Below, one piece after another: positions 1 to 5,604 of a DNA stretch of 11,389 nt. The number at the start of each line of letters is the position of its first letter. Positions within the stretch are counted from its first letter, which is position 1. The DNA is from HRBIN15 sp039630445 (GTDB lineage Bacteria; Armatimonadota; Fimbriimonadia; Fimbriimonadales; GBS-DC), in assembly GCA_039630445.1 (NCBI GenBank), contig JBCNVA010000190.1, positions 1 to 11,389 of the forward strand, written 5' to 3'. The position numbers were made by a program, and so were the translations under genes. The notes beneath the pieces were generated by a model. That model saw only the letters and a list, made by a program, of their open reading frames with translations, searched no databases and was not told the DNA's origin.

Positions 1-717
1 CCCCAGTTGGAGAAGTTCGCGCGCTGGTCGTCACGCGCCCAACCTCTTGCGCCATAGCTAGGACCACCGATCGCGCCGACCGTGATCACATTCGGCAGGG
101 TGCCCAGCGAGGCGGCAACATAGTTGCCGTCATCAAGAGTGCCATCGTTGTCGTAATCCTCCCCAGCATCCAGCCTGCCGTTCAGGTTGATGTCCTCGAA
201 GGGGGTGACGAGACCCCTCATCCCATCTGGATCCCGATCGTCCAGGCCGTCGCCATTTTCATCTCGGCCAGCAGGCTCAGCCTCGTTACCTGCAGCGACG
301 ACGAGGAGCAGTCTCTCACGGAACTGGTTCAGCTGGTGCGCTAGTTTGCGCAGGGCGACTCGGATCGCCCTTAGCGTCCCGGGATGTCTTGCGTCGTAGG
401 CACTGCCGTCAGGGTTGACCGGATGGGGTTGTCCCCAGCTGGCGTTCATGACGGAGGCGCCGGTCAGGGCAGCCACATTAATCACGCTGAGAAACTCAGT
501 GAGGGTTGTCCAGTCATCACTTTCGCGCCAATCGCTGATGCGATACACCTGGATCGTGTACGGCATCGGGTTGTGCAGCAAGCCGTTGATGCCGCGGTCG
601 CCCCGCGCTGCGTCCAGCACATTCCCGTTGCGCGCGCCAATGAGGCTGGTCACGCGCGTGCCATGCTCAAAACGGAAATCAGGATCGCCCAGATCATAAG
701 GCGCTTCAGCGAACGCT
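1..717 (-). pseudogene. 3' portion of the S8 subtilisin-like peptidase, out of frame with its 5' part; runs off the window
   Basis: This stretch is open on the minus strand in the frame one step away from the 718-1962 ORF and has no stop to the window edge. It supplies the missing half of the same peptidase. The catalytic histidine is in FEHGTRVTSLIGA (His codon 663-665). The oxyanion asparagine is in LLLVVAAGNEAEP (Asn codon 285-287). The typical strand NVITVGAI followed by ANFSNWG lies at the left edge. Two more Asp/Asn/Gly-rich calcium-type loops, DENGDGLDDRDPDG and a DINLNGRLDAGEDYDNDG-like segment, interrupt the fold. The catalytic serine (GTSMA motif) must lie beyond position 1 and is not seen. 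The fragment has no start of its own and is separated from its 5' half only by the 25-bp duplication. The gene is therefore either a recent pseudogene, phase-variable, or mis-assembled at that point. The family call is firm; whether product is made is unknown. Confidence 0.85.
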
Positions 718-767
718 TCAGGCAGGGGCAGGATTTCTTCCCTCAGGCAGGGGCAGGATTTCTTCCC
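718..767. repeat. Exact 25-bp tandem duplication (2 copies) inside the peptidase gene, causing a frameshift
   Basis: Positions 718-742 and 743-767 are identical, each beginning TCAGGCAGGG and ending ATTTCTTCCC on the plus strand. Because 25 is not a multiple of three, the second copy shifts the minus-strand frame and brings in a TGA at 720-718. Deleting either copy joins EEILPLPE directly to AFAEAPYDLG and restores a continuous subtilisin reading frame. Slipped-strand duplication is the simplest origin; an assembly artefact is the main alternative. Confidence 0.95.
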
Positions 768-1962
768 GCCCTGCGATCCGAACGCTGACCTTGCGTATCT
801 CAACCTTTCTCAGCGGAACATCTCCAGGGTCAGCAACATCGCCGTCGCCGTTTGTGTCAAACTCCCGATGTCGGTGGTCGCAACCCGTGTCCATCACCGC
901 TACCTTCACATGATACAACGCTGCTCGTCCCGTGTCGATTCTGCCGTTGTCATTTCGATCTTCCCCTTGATCTAACTGACCGTTGCCATTCGTATCCTCC
1001 GTGATGAAGCGCTCGATGAGGTTCCACGCGCCTGGCGCCTGGATGCGGTCGGTTGCCCACACATCCTCGCGCCCGTGCAGGTGCACATCATCATAGCGGT
1101 GCCGATAGCGATCCACCACATCCACATCGGCGAAGCGCACCTGCTTCAGTTCCAGCAGGAAGTCCAGCCAGACCTCCGCCACGCGCGGGTCGCGCCCCAC
1201 CTGCGCCATGATTGCCTCCAGCGCCTGCAGGTCTCTGGGCGCACGACGCAGATCGAGCACATACGAGTTCGTGATGGGGAAGTGCCCCACCAGCTCCGCG
1301 CCGATCCGATCGGCAATCTCCAACGCCACATCGAAGCTCAGAAAGTCCTTCAGGTCGACAATCAGCCGGTTGCGGATAATTTTCAGCCCACCTGACTCCT
1401 CGATCACGGGGGGAATCGTCGGCTTGGGCTCCATGTACGGCAGGATAATCATCCGCTTGACAGGGTTCGAGAAGCGTCCGAAGGAGAGCATGAAGCCCTG
1501 CTGGGTCTTCATCTGGGCGATTTCCGCTTGCACAACAGGCGATTCGCTGCCTTCGATCACACCGATCTGGGTCTGGAGCGTGCGCAGGGCGGGCGCGTTC
1601 ACCCCAGTGACCACCTGAATGGGACCGGTCTGCGCGCCGATGGGCACACGCACCACAATCTCGTTAGGCGTGTGGCGTTCCACGACTTCTGCGACGACGC
1701 CCGGATGGAACACTACCACCGCGTTCTGGGCGGTGCCGAGGTTCACTCCACGCAGGCAGATTTTGCCGCCAATCCCTACGATCTCCGGCTCCACGGATCG
1801 GACCGTTGGTGCTGGAGCTGGGGCGAAAGGAGCGCCCGGAACAACCTGCTGACGCGCGGTCAGAAGCGGGTAAAAGCTCCACGCGTGCACCTGATAGGCA
1901 CCGATCATCCCGATGGCGATCGCCGTTGCGATTCGCATCGCACCTCTACGGATATGTCGCAT
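718..1962 (-). CDS. Secreted S8 (subtilisin-like) peptidase, N-terminal part: signal/anchor, TIG-like domain, propeptide, start of catalytic domain
   Basis: This is the N-terminal 414 residues of an extracellular serine protease. The ATG at 1962 has a strong ribosome-binding site (AAGGAGGT about 6 nt upstream). Residues 1-27 look like a signal peptide (basic start, then a hydrophobic stretch ending VHA). Residues about 53-135 resemble an IPT/TIG beta-sandwich (SVEPEIVGIGGKICLRGVNL). Residues about 195-272 resemble a subtilase propeptide of the inhibitor-like type (NRLIVDLKDF... ITNSYVLDLR). The catalytic domain starts near IQAPGAWNLI (308-317) and reaches the catalytic aspartate D358 in VAVMDTGCD. 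Asp/Asn-rich loops DTNGNGQLDQGEDRNDNG (323-340) and DTNGDGDVADPGD resemble calcium-binding loops. The ORF ends early, after LPLPE, in an out-of-frame tail (GRNPAPA) created by a 25-bp duplication. As it stands it lacks the catalytic His and Ser and should be inactive. It is transcribed divergently from the operon at 2143-5440. Confidence 0.85.
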   Translation of the reverse strand: MRHIRRGAMRIATAIAIGMIGAYQVHAWSFYPLLTARQQVVPGAPFAPAPAPTVRSVEPEIVGIGGKICLRGVNLGTAQNAVVVFHPGVVAEVVERHTPNEIVVRVPIGAQTGPIQVVTGVNAPALRTLQTQIGVIEGSESPVVQAEIAQMKTQQGFMLSFGRFSNPVKRMIILPYMEPKPTIPPVIEESGGLKIIRNRLIVDLKDFLSFDVALEIADRIGAELVGHFPITNSYVLDLRRAPRDLQALEAIMAQVGRDPRVAEVWLDFLLELKQVRFADVDVVDRYRHRYDDVHLHGREDVWATDRIQAPGAWNLIERFITEDTNGNGQLDQGEDRNDNGRIDTGRAALYHVKVAVMDTGCDHRHREFDTNGDGDVADPGDVPLRKVEIRKVSVRIAGREEILPLPEGRNPAPA

Positions 1963-2079
1963 CGTTTGACCTCCTTACGCTCAGATGGGTAAAGGGCGCC
2001 CGTAAGCGGGTCTCCCCTTCCACCTGTGAAGACTCGCCTCTGTTCCAAAGCGTTGCACCCTGCGCGCGGTTTTTGCCCT

Positions 2080-2093
2080 ATTTGCGGGCAAAT
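2080..2093. promoter_or_regulatory. 14-bp perfect dyad in the divergent intergenic region, possible operator
   Basis: ATTTGC-GG-GCAAAT is a perfect inverted repeat. It overlaps a second one (TTTGCCC at 2072-2078 pairing with GGGCAAA at 2086-2092). It lies 118 bp upstream of the peptidase start and 50 bp upstream of the 59-residue ORF, in an AT-richer patch of this intergenic space. That position suits a regulator site or promoter-proximal hairpin, but no regulator family is recognised and I could not place convincing -35/-10 boxes. Nothing else clear is seen in 1963-2142. Confidence 0.3.
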
Positions 2094-2142
2094 TTCCAGT
2101 TCTTTAGCCCTTTTGCCGACAATTCTCATGAGGTGAGGAGGG

Positions 2143-2322
2143 ATGGCAGAGGGCATTCGCCCAACGGAGCGCGTTGCGCCTCGGGAACCTGTGCGCATCC
2201 AGCCCGTGCGGGAGCTACCGACCCGTTCGCAACAGCCGCGTCGCCCAACACCCCCGCGCCCTCAACCAACCGACGAGGCGCCGCCCGAGGAGCAACCCCA
2301 TCAGCTGGATGTGGAGGTGTAG
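2143..2322 (+). CDS. Small proline-rich hypothetical protein, 59 aa
   Basis: This short ORF begins at ATG 2143 and ends at TAG 2320-2322. A purine-rich GAGGTGAGGAGGG stretch immediately upstream can act as a strong, if close, ribosome-binding site. The product starts MAEGIRPTERVAPREPVR, is rich in Pro, Arg and Glu, has a run QQPRRPTPPRPQPTDEAPPEE, and ends HQLDVEV. It has no hydrophobic segment or cysteine, so it is probably a disordered cytoplasmic polypeptide. I recognise no family. It points toward the 2519-5440 operon and is separated from it by 196 bp holding a hairpin and a repeat array, so it may be the first cistron or a separate unit. The ribosome-binding site supports it as real; the low-complexity composition and short length are reasons for caution. 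Confidence 0.5.
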   Translation: MAEGIRPTERVAPREPVRIQPVRELPTRSQQPRRPTPPRPQPTDEAPPEEQPHQLDVEV

Positions 2323-2347
2323 TGTTGGTGGAAGCCCTCACCCCCTG

Positions 2348-2374
2348 CCCCTCTCCCACGCTGCGGGAGAGGGG
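2348..2374. repeat. 10-bp-stem G/C hairpin, REP-like intergenic palindrome or terminator
   Basis: CCCCTCTCCC (2348-2357) and GGGAGAGGGG (2365-2374) form a perfect 10-bp stem with a 7-nt loop. The preceding CCCTCACCCCCTGCC context resembles dispersed REP-like palindromes found between genes in many GC-rich bacteria. It lies 25 bp after the stop of the 59-residue ORF. It could attenuate or end that transcript, but no T-run follows, so a classical intrinsic terminator is not supported. Confidence 0.6.
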
Positions 2375-2380
2375 GGAGGA

Positions 2381-2503
2381 GCGTCGGCGTCCCGCCGATG
2401 AAAACTGCGCCGTAGCGTCGGCGTCCCGCCGATGAAAACTGCGCTGTAGCGTCGGCGTCCCGCCGACGAAAACTGTGCTGTAGCGTCGGCGTCCCCGCCG
2501 ACG
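2381..2503 (+). repeat. Array of four palindromic repeats with 34-bp period, directly upstream of a ribosome-binding site
   Basis: Units start at 2381, 2415, 2449 and 2483, exactly 34 bp apart. Each has a palindrome of the form CGTCGGCGTCCCGCCGACG (8-bp stem, 3-nt loop). The first three copies are followed by a 15-nt linker similar to AAAACTGCGCTGTAG. Copies 1 and 2 end in CGCCGATG, which keeps pairing in plus-strand RNA through a G-U wobble. Copy 4 has one extra C in the loop and runs straight into GGGAAGGAGG, the Shine-Dalgarno of the gene at 2519. The same palindrome recurs at 5481-5574. Up to four hairpins would therefore sit in the 5' leader of the operon. Regular spacing and short linkers argue against a CRISPR array; a dispersed REP-type element is the likelier class. 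Confidence 0.9.
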
Positions 2504-2518
2504 GGAAGGAGGCAACTT

Positions 2519-2941
2519 ATGGCAGAACTGCTGGTGCTGCTGCAGGCACTGCTGCTGGTAGCTGGGTGGCTGCTCTTTCTGCGCGCCCAGGCGGAGCTGC
2601 GGGCGCAAGCCGCGCGCCAGTCGCTCACAGGTGAGATGGAAGAGTTGCGCCGCACCCTCGAAGCGCTGCTGGAGCGGTTGACCCGCGAAGCCGAAGCCGC
2701 CGAAGCGCGTGTGCAGGCGTGCCTCGCCACCCTGATGCCCGTGCTGGAGCGTGTGGAAACTTCTGCGCCCGCCATCGGGTATAACTTATCGGAGAGCGAG
2801 ACGCGCTCGTTCGGGACCGTGGCAGTGCTGGCGCAACAGGGGCTGAGCATTCAGGAAATCGCCCGCCAGACCGGCTACGCGCCCGGCGAGGTGGAACTCA
2901 TTCTCAGTCTGCAACGACGACACTTGGAGGAAGAGATATGA
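2519..2941 (+). CDS. Membrane-anchored coiled-coil protein with C-terminal helix-turn-helix-like segment
   Basis: This is a 140-residue protein of unknown function. Residues 3-21 (ELLVLLQALLLVAGWLLFL) form one N-terminal membrane segment. Residues about 24-80 are Glu/Arg/Ala-rich with coiled-coil character. Residues about 106-133 (TVAVLAQQGLSIQEIARQTG and following) look like a helix-turn-helix of the kind seen at the C terminus of DUF6115/SwrB-like and DUF2802 proteins. That resemblance is from pattern only. The start at 2519 has a very good ribosome-binding site, AAGGAGG with 6-nt spacing, formed at the edge of the repeat array. The stop overlaps the next start as ATGA (2938-2941), pointing to translational coupling with the foldase lipoprotein. 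The product probably sits in the inner membrane with its coiled coil in the cytoplasm. Family assignment is tentative; the gene itself is secure. Confidence 0.85.
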   Translation: MAELLVLLQALLLVAGWLLFLRAQAELRAQAARQSLTGEMEELRRTLEALLERLTREAEAAEARVQACLATLMPVLERVETSAPAIGYNLSESETRSFGTVAVLAQQGLSIQEIARQTGYAPGEVELILSLQRRHLEEEI

Positions 2942-3972
2942 GGCATTCAATTGGTGTTTTCACTGTAATCGGGCTGATGGCGGCGCTCGGACTCAGTGCA
3001 TGCCGATCCGGTGAGCAACCGATAGCCAAGGTCAACGAAACCCCGCTTTCCCGTGAAGAGTATTATCGACGGCTTGAAATCGCGCCCACTCCTGTCCCCA
3101 TCGGGCAGGGTCAAATTACTACTGCGCCCGCAGGCTACACCACCCTAATGCAAATGATCCGCGAGCAGGTGTTGCTTCAGATGGCGCGTGAGCGAGGCGT
3201 TATGCCCACCGACAAGCAGGTCGATGAGCGTGTTGACCGTGAAATGAAAAACAACCCCCAGATCAAGCAAGCCATCACGGAGCTGAAAGTGATGACCCTG
3301 GATGATTTCCGTCGGCAGGTGCGGGTTGCGCTGGCGGAGTTCAACCTGATCACGCGCGGGGTCACCGTCACAGAGCAGGAGATGAAGCAGTTCTACGAGC
3401 AGAACAAACGGGCGTTCTATCGCCCGACCAGCGTGCGGGCACGCTTCGTGCTGGTGCAGAACCCTGAGATTCGCCGCCAGATCGACGATGACCTCAAGCG
3501 TGGCTTCAGCTTCCACAGCATCGTGCAGAAGTACTCTCAGAACCCTGCTGCGGGCATTCAGGCAGGTGAGACCGACATTCCGATCGAGGGACCCATCAAC
3601 GCCCGCACGCAGCAAGAAGCCGAGCAAGCGCAGCGATTGCGCCAAGTGCTGCAAAACGCGAAGGTGGGGCAGGTAACTGACTGGATCCAATTTGGAGATG
3701 TAGCGGCGCGCGTGGAGGTCATTACCCGCACCTCAGGGCGTCAGCAAACCTACGAAGAGGTCAAAGAGACCATCCGCGAGGGGCTGATGCTGCAAGAAGG
3801 GCGAGAGAAAAACAAGGATATCAACGCGGAACTGGCACGCGCCGTGCTCAACGCCAAGGTCGAAATCCTCAGCCCGCAGTGGAAGGAACGCTACCAGCGG
3901 GATATGGAGCAGCTGCGCAAGGCGTTGGAGGAGTACGAGAAGCAGCAGAAGCAAGCCAGCGGGCGCCCCTGA
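2938..3972 (+). CDS. SurA/PrsA-like peptidyl-prolyl isomerase-family lipoprotein (foldase, active site apparently degenerate)
   Basis: This is a 344-residue extracytoplasmic folding factor. Residues 1-22 are a lipoprotein signal with lipobox LSAC, so Cys22 would be lipidated. Residues about 27-160 match the SurA N-terminal chaperone region (IAKVNETPLSREEYYRRLE ... LRQQV-like helices, then VTVTEQEMKQFYEQNKRAFY). Residues about 165-263 resemble a parvulin rotamase domain (VRARFVLVQNPEI... GFSFHSIVQKYSQNPAAG). The usual VRASHILV becomes VRARFVLV, putting Phe170 where the family has a catalytic histidine, and the second histidine near the domain end (YHII type) is replaced (VAARVEVI). A C-terminal Lys/Glu/Gln-rich helix follows (310-340). 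The likely role is holding or folding exported proteins, possibly without isomerase activity. It overlaps the preceding gene by 4 bp and precedes mazG by 13 bp. Confidence 0.85.
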   Translation: MRHSIGVFTVIGLMAALGLSACRSGEQPIAKVNETPLSREEYYRRLEIAPTPVPIGQGQITTAPAGYTTLMQMIREQVLLQMARERGVMPTDKQVDERVDREMKNNPQIKQAITELKVMTLDDFRRQVRVALAEFNLITRGVTVTEQEMKQFYEQNKRAFYRPTSVRARFVLVQNPEIRRQIDDDLKRGFSFHSIVQKYSQNPAAGIQAGETDIPIEGPINARTQQEAEQAQRLRQVLQNAKVGQVTDWIQFGDVAARVEVITRTSGRQQTYEEVKETIREGLMLQEGREKNKDINAELARAVLNAKVEILSPQWKERYQRDMEQLRKALEEYEKQQKQASGRP

Positions 3973-3985
3973 GTCGCCATCAACT

Positions 3986-5440
3986 ATGATTTATTTAGTC
4001 GGGTTGGGGGCGGGTGGCGCGAAAGAGATCAGCGCAGAGGCGCTGGGCGCACTCCGACGCGCACGGCGCGTGCTGTTGCGCACGGCGAACCATCCTGCCG
4101 CGAACACGCTCCGCCTGGCAGGTATCGAGTTTGAATCGCTCGATTCGCTTGCACCAGAAGCTGAACCAGCGGCGCGCGCCCGTGCCCTTGCTGAGTTTGT
4201 GCTGCAAGCTGCCCACGAAACCAGCCCGATTGCCTATGCTGTGCCCGGACATCCCCTGATCGCGGAGGATTCGGTGCGCCTCGTGATGGAGGGCGCGCAA
4301 GAAGCAGGAATCCCCACGCGCCTCGTGCCCAGCCGCAGCTTTCTGGAGCCAGTGCTGGAAGCAGTCGGCTATGAGCTGAGCCACGGCTTGCAACTGCTGG
4401 ACGCCGGCACGCTCCCCCGCGTGCAGCCGAACCCCAATCTGGCACAGATCTATTATCAACTGGAGACGCCCGAGCTGGTGAACCGCGTCAAAACGCATCT
4501 CTTGCGCCACTACCCGCCCGATTTCCCCGTGACGCTGGTGCATGCGGCGGGCGTGGAAGGTGCAACTGAGGTGAAAACCGTCCCGCTGGCGCAATTAGAC
4601 CAGCAGCCTTATGACCCGCTCACCAGCCTTTTTGTGCCGCCTGCACCCCCGCGCCAGCGCCGCTTCGAAGGTTTTGAGGGACTGGTGGAAATCGTGGCGA
4701 TTCTGCGAAGCCCCGAAGGCTGCCCCTGGGACCGCGAGCAGACGCACGAAAGCCTCAAACCCTTCGTGGTGGAGGAAGCCTACGAGGTGATCGACGCCAT
4801 CGATTCGGGCGATCCCGATCGGCTGTGCGAGGAGCTGGGCGACCTGCTGCTGCAGGTGATGCTGCATAGCCAGCTTGCCCGCGAACGCGGCGCGTTCGAT
4901 ATCGAGCAGGTTATCCAGCGGCTGAACGACAAGCTGGTGCAGCGCCATCCGCATGTGTTTGGGGACATCGCGCTGGAGAACGCCGAGCAGGTGCTGCGCA
5001 ACTGGGATCGGCTCAAGCGCGAGCAGAAGGCGCACGCCTCTATTCTGGAGGGCATCCCGCGCTCAATGCCCGCGCTGCTGCGTGCGCTGGAGGTGTCCAA
5101 ACGCGCCGCCCGTGCTGGCTTCGAGTGGGACAGTATCCATGGCGTGCTGGACAAGCTCCGCGAGGAGGAGGCGGAGCTGCGCCGTGCCATCGAACAAGGC
5201 GAGCCGACGCGCATCGAAGCCGAAATCGGCGACATGCTCTTTACGATGGTGAACATCGCCCGCCGTGCAGGCGTTGACCCCGAGGAGAGCCTGCGCCAGA
5301 TGGTAGACCGTTTTATCCAACGCTTCCGCTGGATGGAAGCGACTGTCGCCCAGCAGGGCAGGAGCCTCGAATCGCTCACCCCCGACGAGTGGGAGAGCCT
5401 CTGGCAAGCCGCGAAGCAGCAGGTGGCGAATGGTGAATAG
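3986..5440 (+). CDS. mazG: Nucleoside triphosphate pyrophosphohydrolase MazG fused to N-terminal tetrapyrrole methylase-like domain (YabN type)
   Basis: This is a 484-residue two-domain cytoplasmic protein. Residues 1-220 form a tetrapyrrole/corrin methylase fold with the nucleotide-loop motif YLVGLGAGG (3-11) and YAVPGHPLIAE (84-94). Residues about 228-330 are the first MazG domain: CPWDREQTHESLKPF (246-260), then EEAYEVIDAI (263-272) and EELGD (282-286), the metal-binding E-x-x-E ... E-x-x-D pattern. Residues about 355-455 are the second MazG repeat with EEAEL and EIGDMLF (412-418). MazG hydrolyses NTPs to NMP and pyrophosphate and is thought to clean the nucleotide pool. The methylase substrate in such fusions is not established. 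The fusion matches Bacillus YabN in order. The ATG has no clear Shine-Dalgarno and lies 13 bp after the foldase stop, so coupling to that gene is likely. Confidence 0.95.
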   Translation: MIYLVGLGAGGAKEISAEALGALRRARRVLLRTANHPAANTLRLAGIEFESLDSLAPEAEPAARARALAEFVLQAAHETSPIAYAVPGHPLIAEDSVRLVMEGAQEAGIPTRLVPSRSFLEPVLEAVGYELSHGLQLLDAGTLPRVQPNPNLAQIYYQLETPELVNRVKTHLLRHYPPDFPVTLVHAAGVEGATEVKTVPLAQLDQQPYDPLTSLFVPPAPPRQRRFEGFEGLVEIVAILRSPEGCPWDREQTHESLKPFVVEEAYEVIDAIDSGDPDRLCEELGDLLLQVMLHSQLARERGAFDIEQVIQRLNDKLVQRHPHVFGDIALENAEQVLRNWDRLKREQKAHASILEGIPRSMPALLRALEVSKRAARAGFEWDSIHGVLDKLREEEAELRRAIEQGEPTRIEAEIGDMLFTMVNIARRAGVDPEESLRQMVDRFIQRFRWMEATVAQQGRSLESLTPDEWESLWQAAKQQVANGE

Positions 5441-5480
5441 CAGGTATGCTTATACCAGTCACCATTTCAAGTTCCTTCAT

Positions 5481-5574
5481 CGTCGGCGGGGACGCCGACG
5501 CTACGCAGGGCGCGTTCGTAGCGTCAGCGTCTCGCTGACGACCTCATAGCGGTAGCGTCGGCGTCTCGCCGACG
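5481..5574. repeat. Three more copies of the palindromic repeat in the convergent gap, two at 34-bp spacing
   Basis: Copy A (5481-5504) is an exact inverted match to 2480-2503, the fourth unit of the upstream array. Copy B (palindrome 5522-5540, CGTCAGCGTCTCGCTGACG) and copy C (palindrome 5556-5574, CGTCGGCGTCTCGCCGACG) are in the opposite orientation to A and start 34 bp apart, the same period as the upstream array although the linker differs. Copy B has G-to-A in the left arm and C-to-T in the right arm, which preserves the stem. The copies lie between the ends of mazG and gcvPA and could act as bidirectional transcript-end hairpins. No gene is seen in 5441-5604. Confidence 0.9.
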
Positions 5575-5581
5575 ATATCAC

Positions 5582-5603
5582 GGCGTTTGAAACGCCAATT
5601 GGC
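5582..5603. terminator. Hairpin at the 3' end of gcvPA, possible weak terminator
   Basis: GGCGTTTGAAACGCC (5582-5596) can form a stem and overlaps the palindrome GCCAATTGGC (5594-5603). Both lie immediately after the gcvPA stop codon (5605-5607, minus strand). Neither is followed by a T-run on either strand, so function as an intrinsic terminator is uncertain; protection of transcript ends is an alternative. Confidence 0.3.
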
Positions 5604-5604
5604 A

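Noticed and set aside
384..788. Plus-strand ORF of 134 aa
   Set aside because: It is antisense to the peptidase, whose minus-strand frame there encodes recognisable catalytic motifs (HGTRVTSLIGA); no ribosome-binding site or family is evident.
2381..2503. CRISPR array
   Set aside because: The period is only 34 bp, the linkers (15 nt) are near-identical rather than unique, the units are strong palindromes, and no cas gene is present.
2126..2850. Minus-strand ORFs across the repeat array (160 and 170 aa)
   Set aside because: They translate the repeats and the antisense of the 2519 gene as Arg/Ser-rich low-complexity sequence, with no ribosome-binding site or recognisable domain. The plus-strand gene with its strong ribosome-binding site is far better supported.
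3995..4594. Minus-strand ORF of 199 aa inside mazG
   Set aside because: It is a His/Arg/Gln-rich shadow of the methylase domain of mazG, with no domain or start signal.
5582..5603. Strong intrinsic terminator
   Set aside because: A stem is present but no T-run follows on either strand, so it is listed only as a weak candidate.
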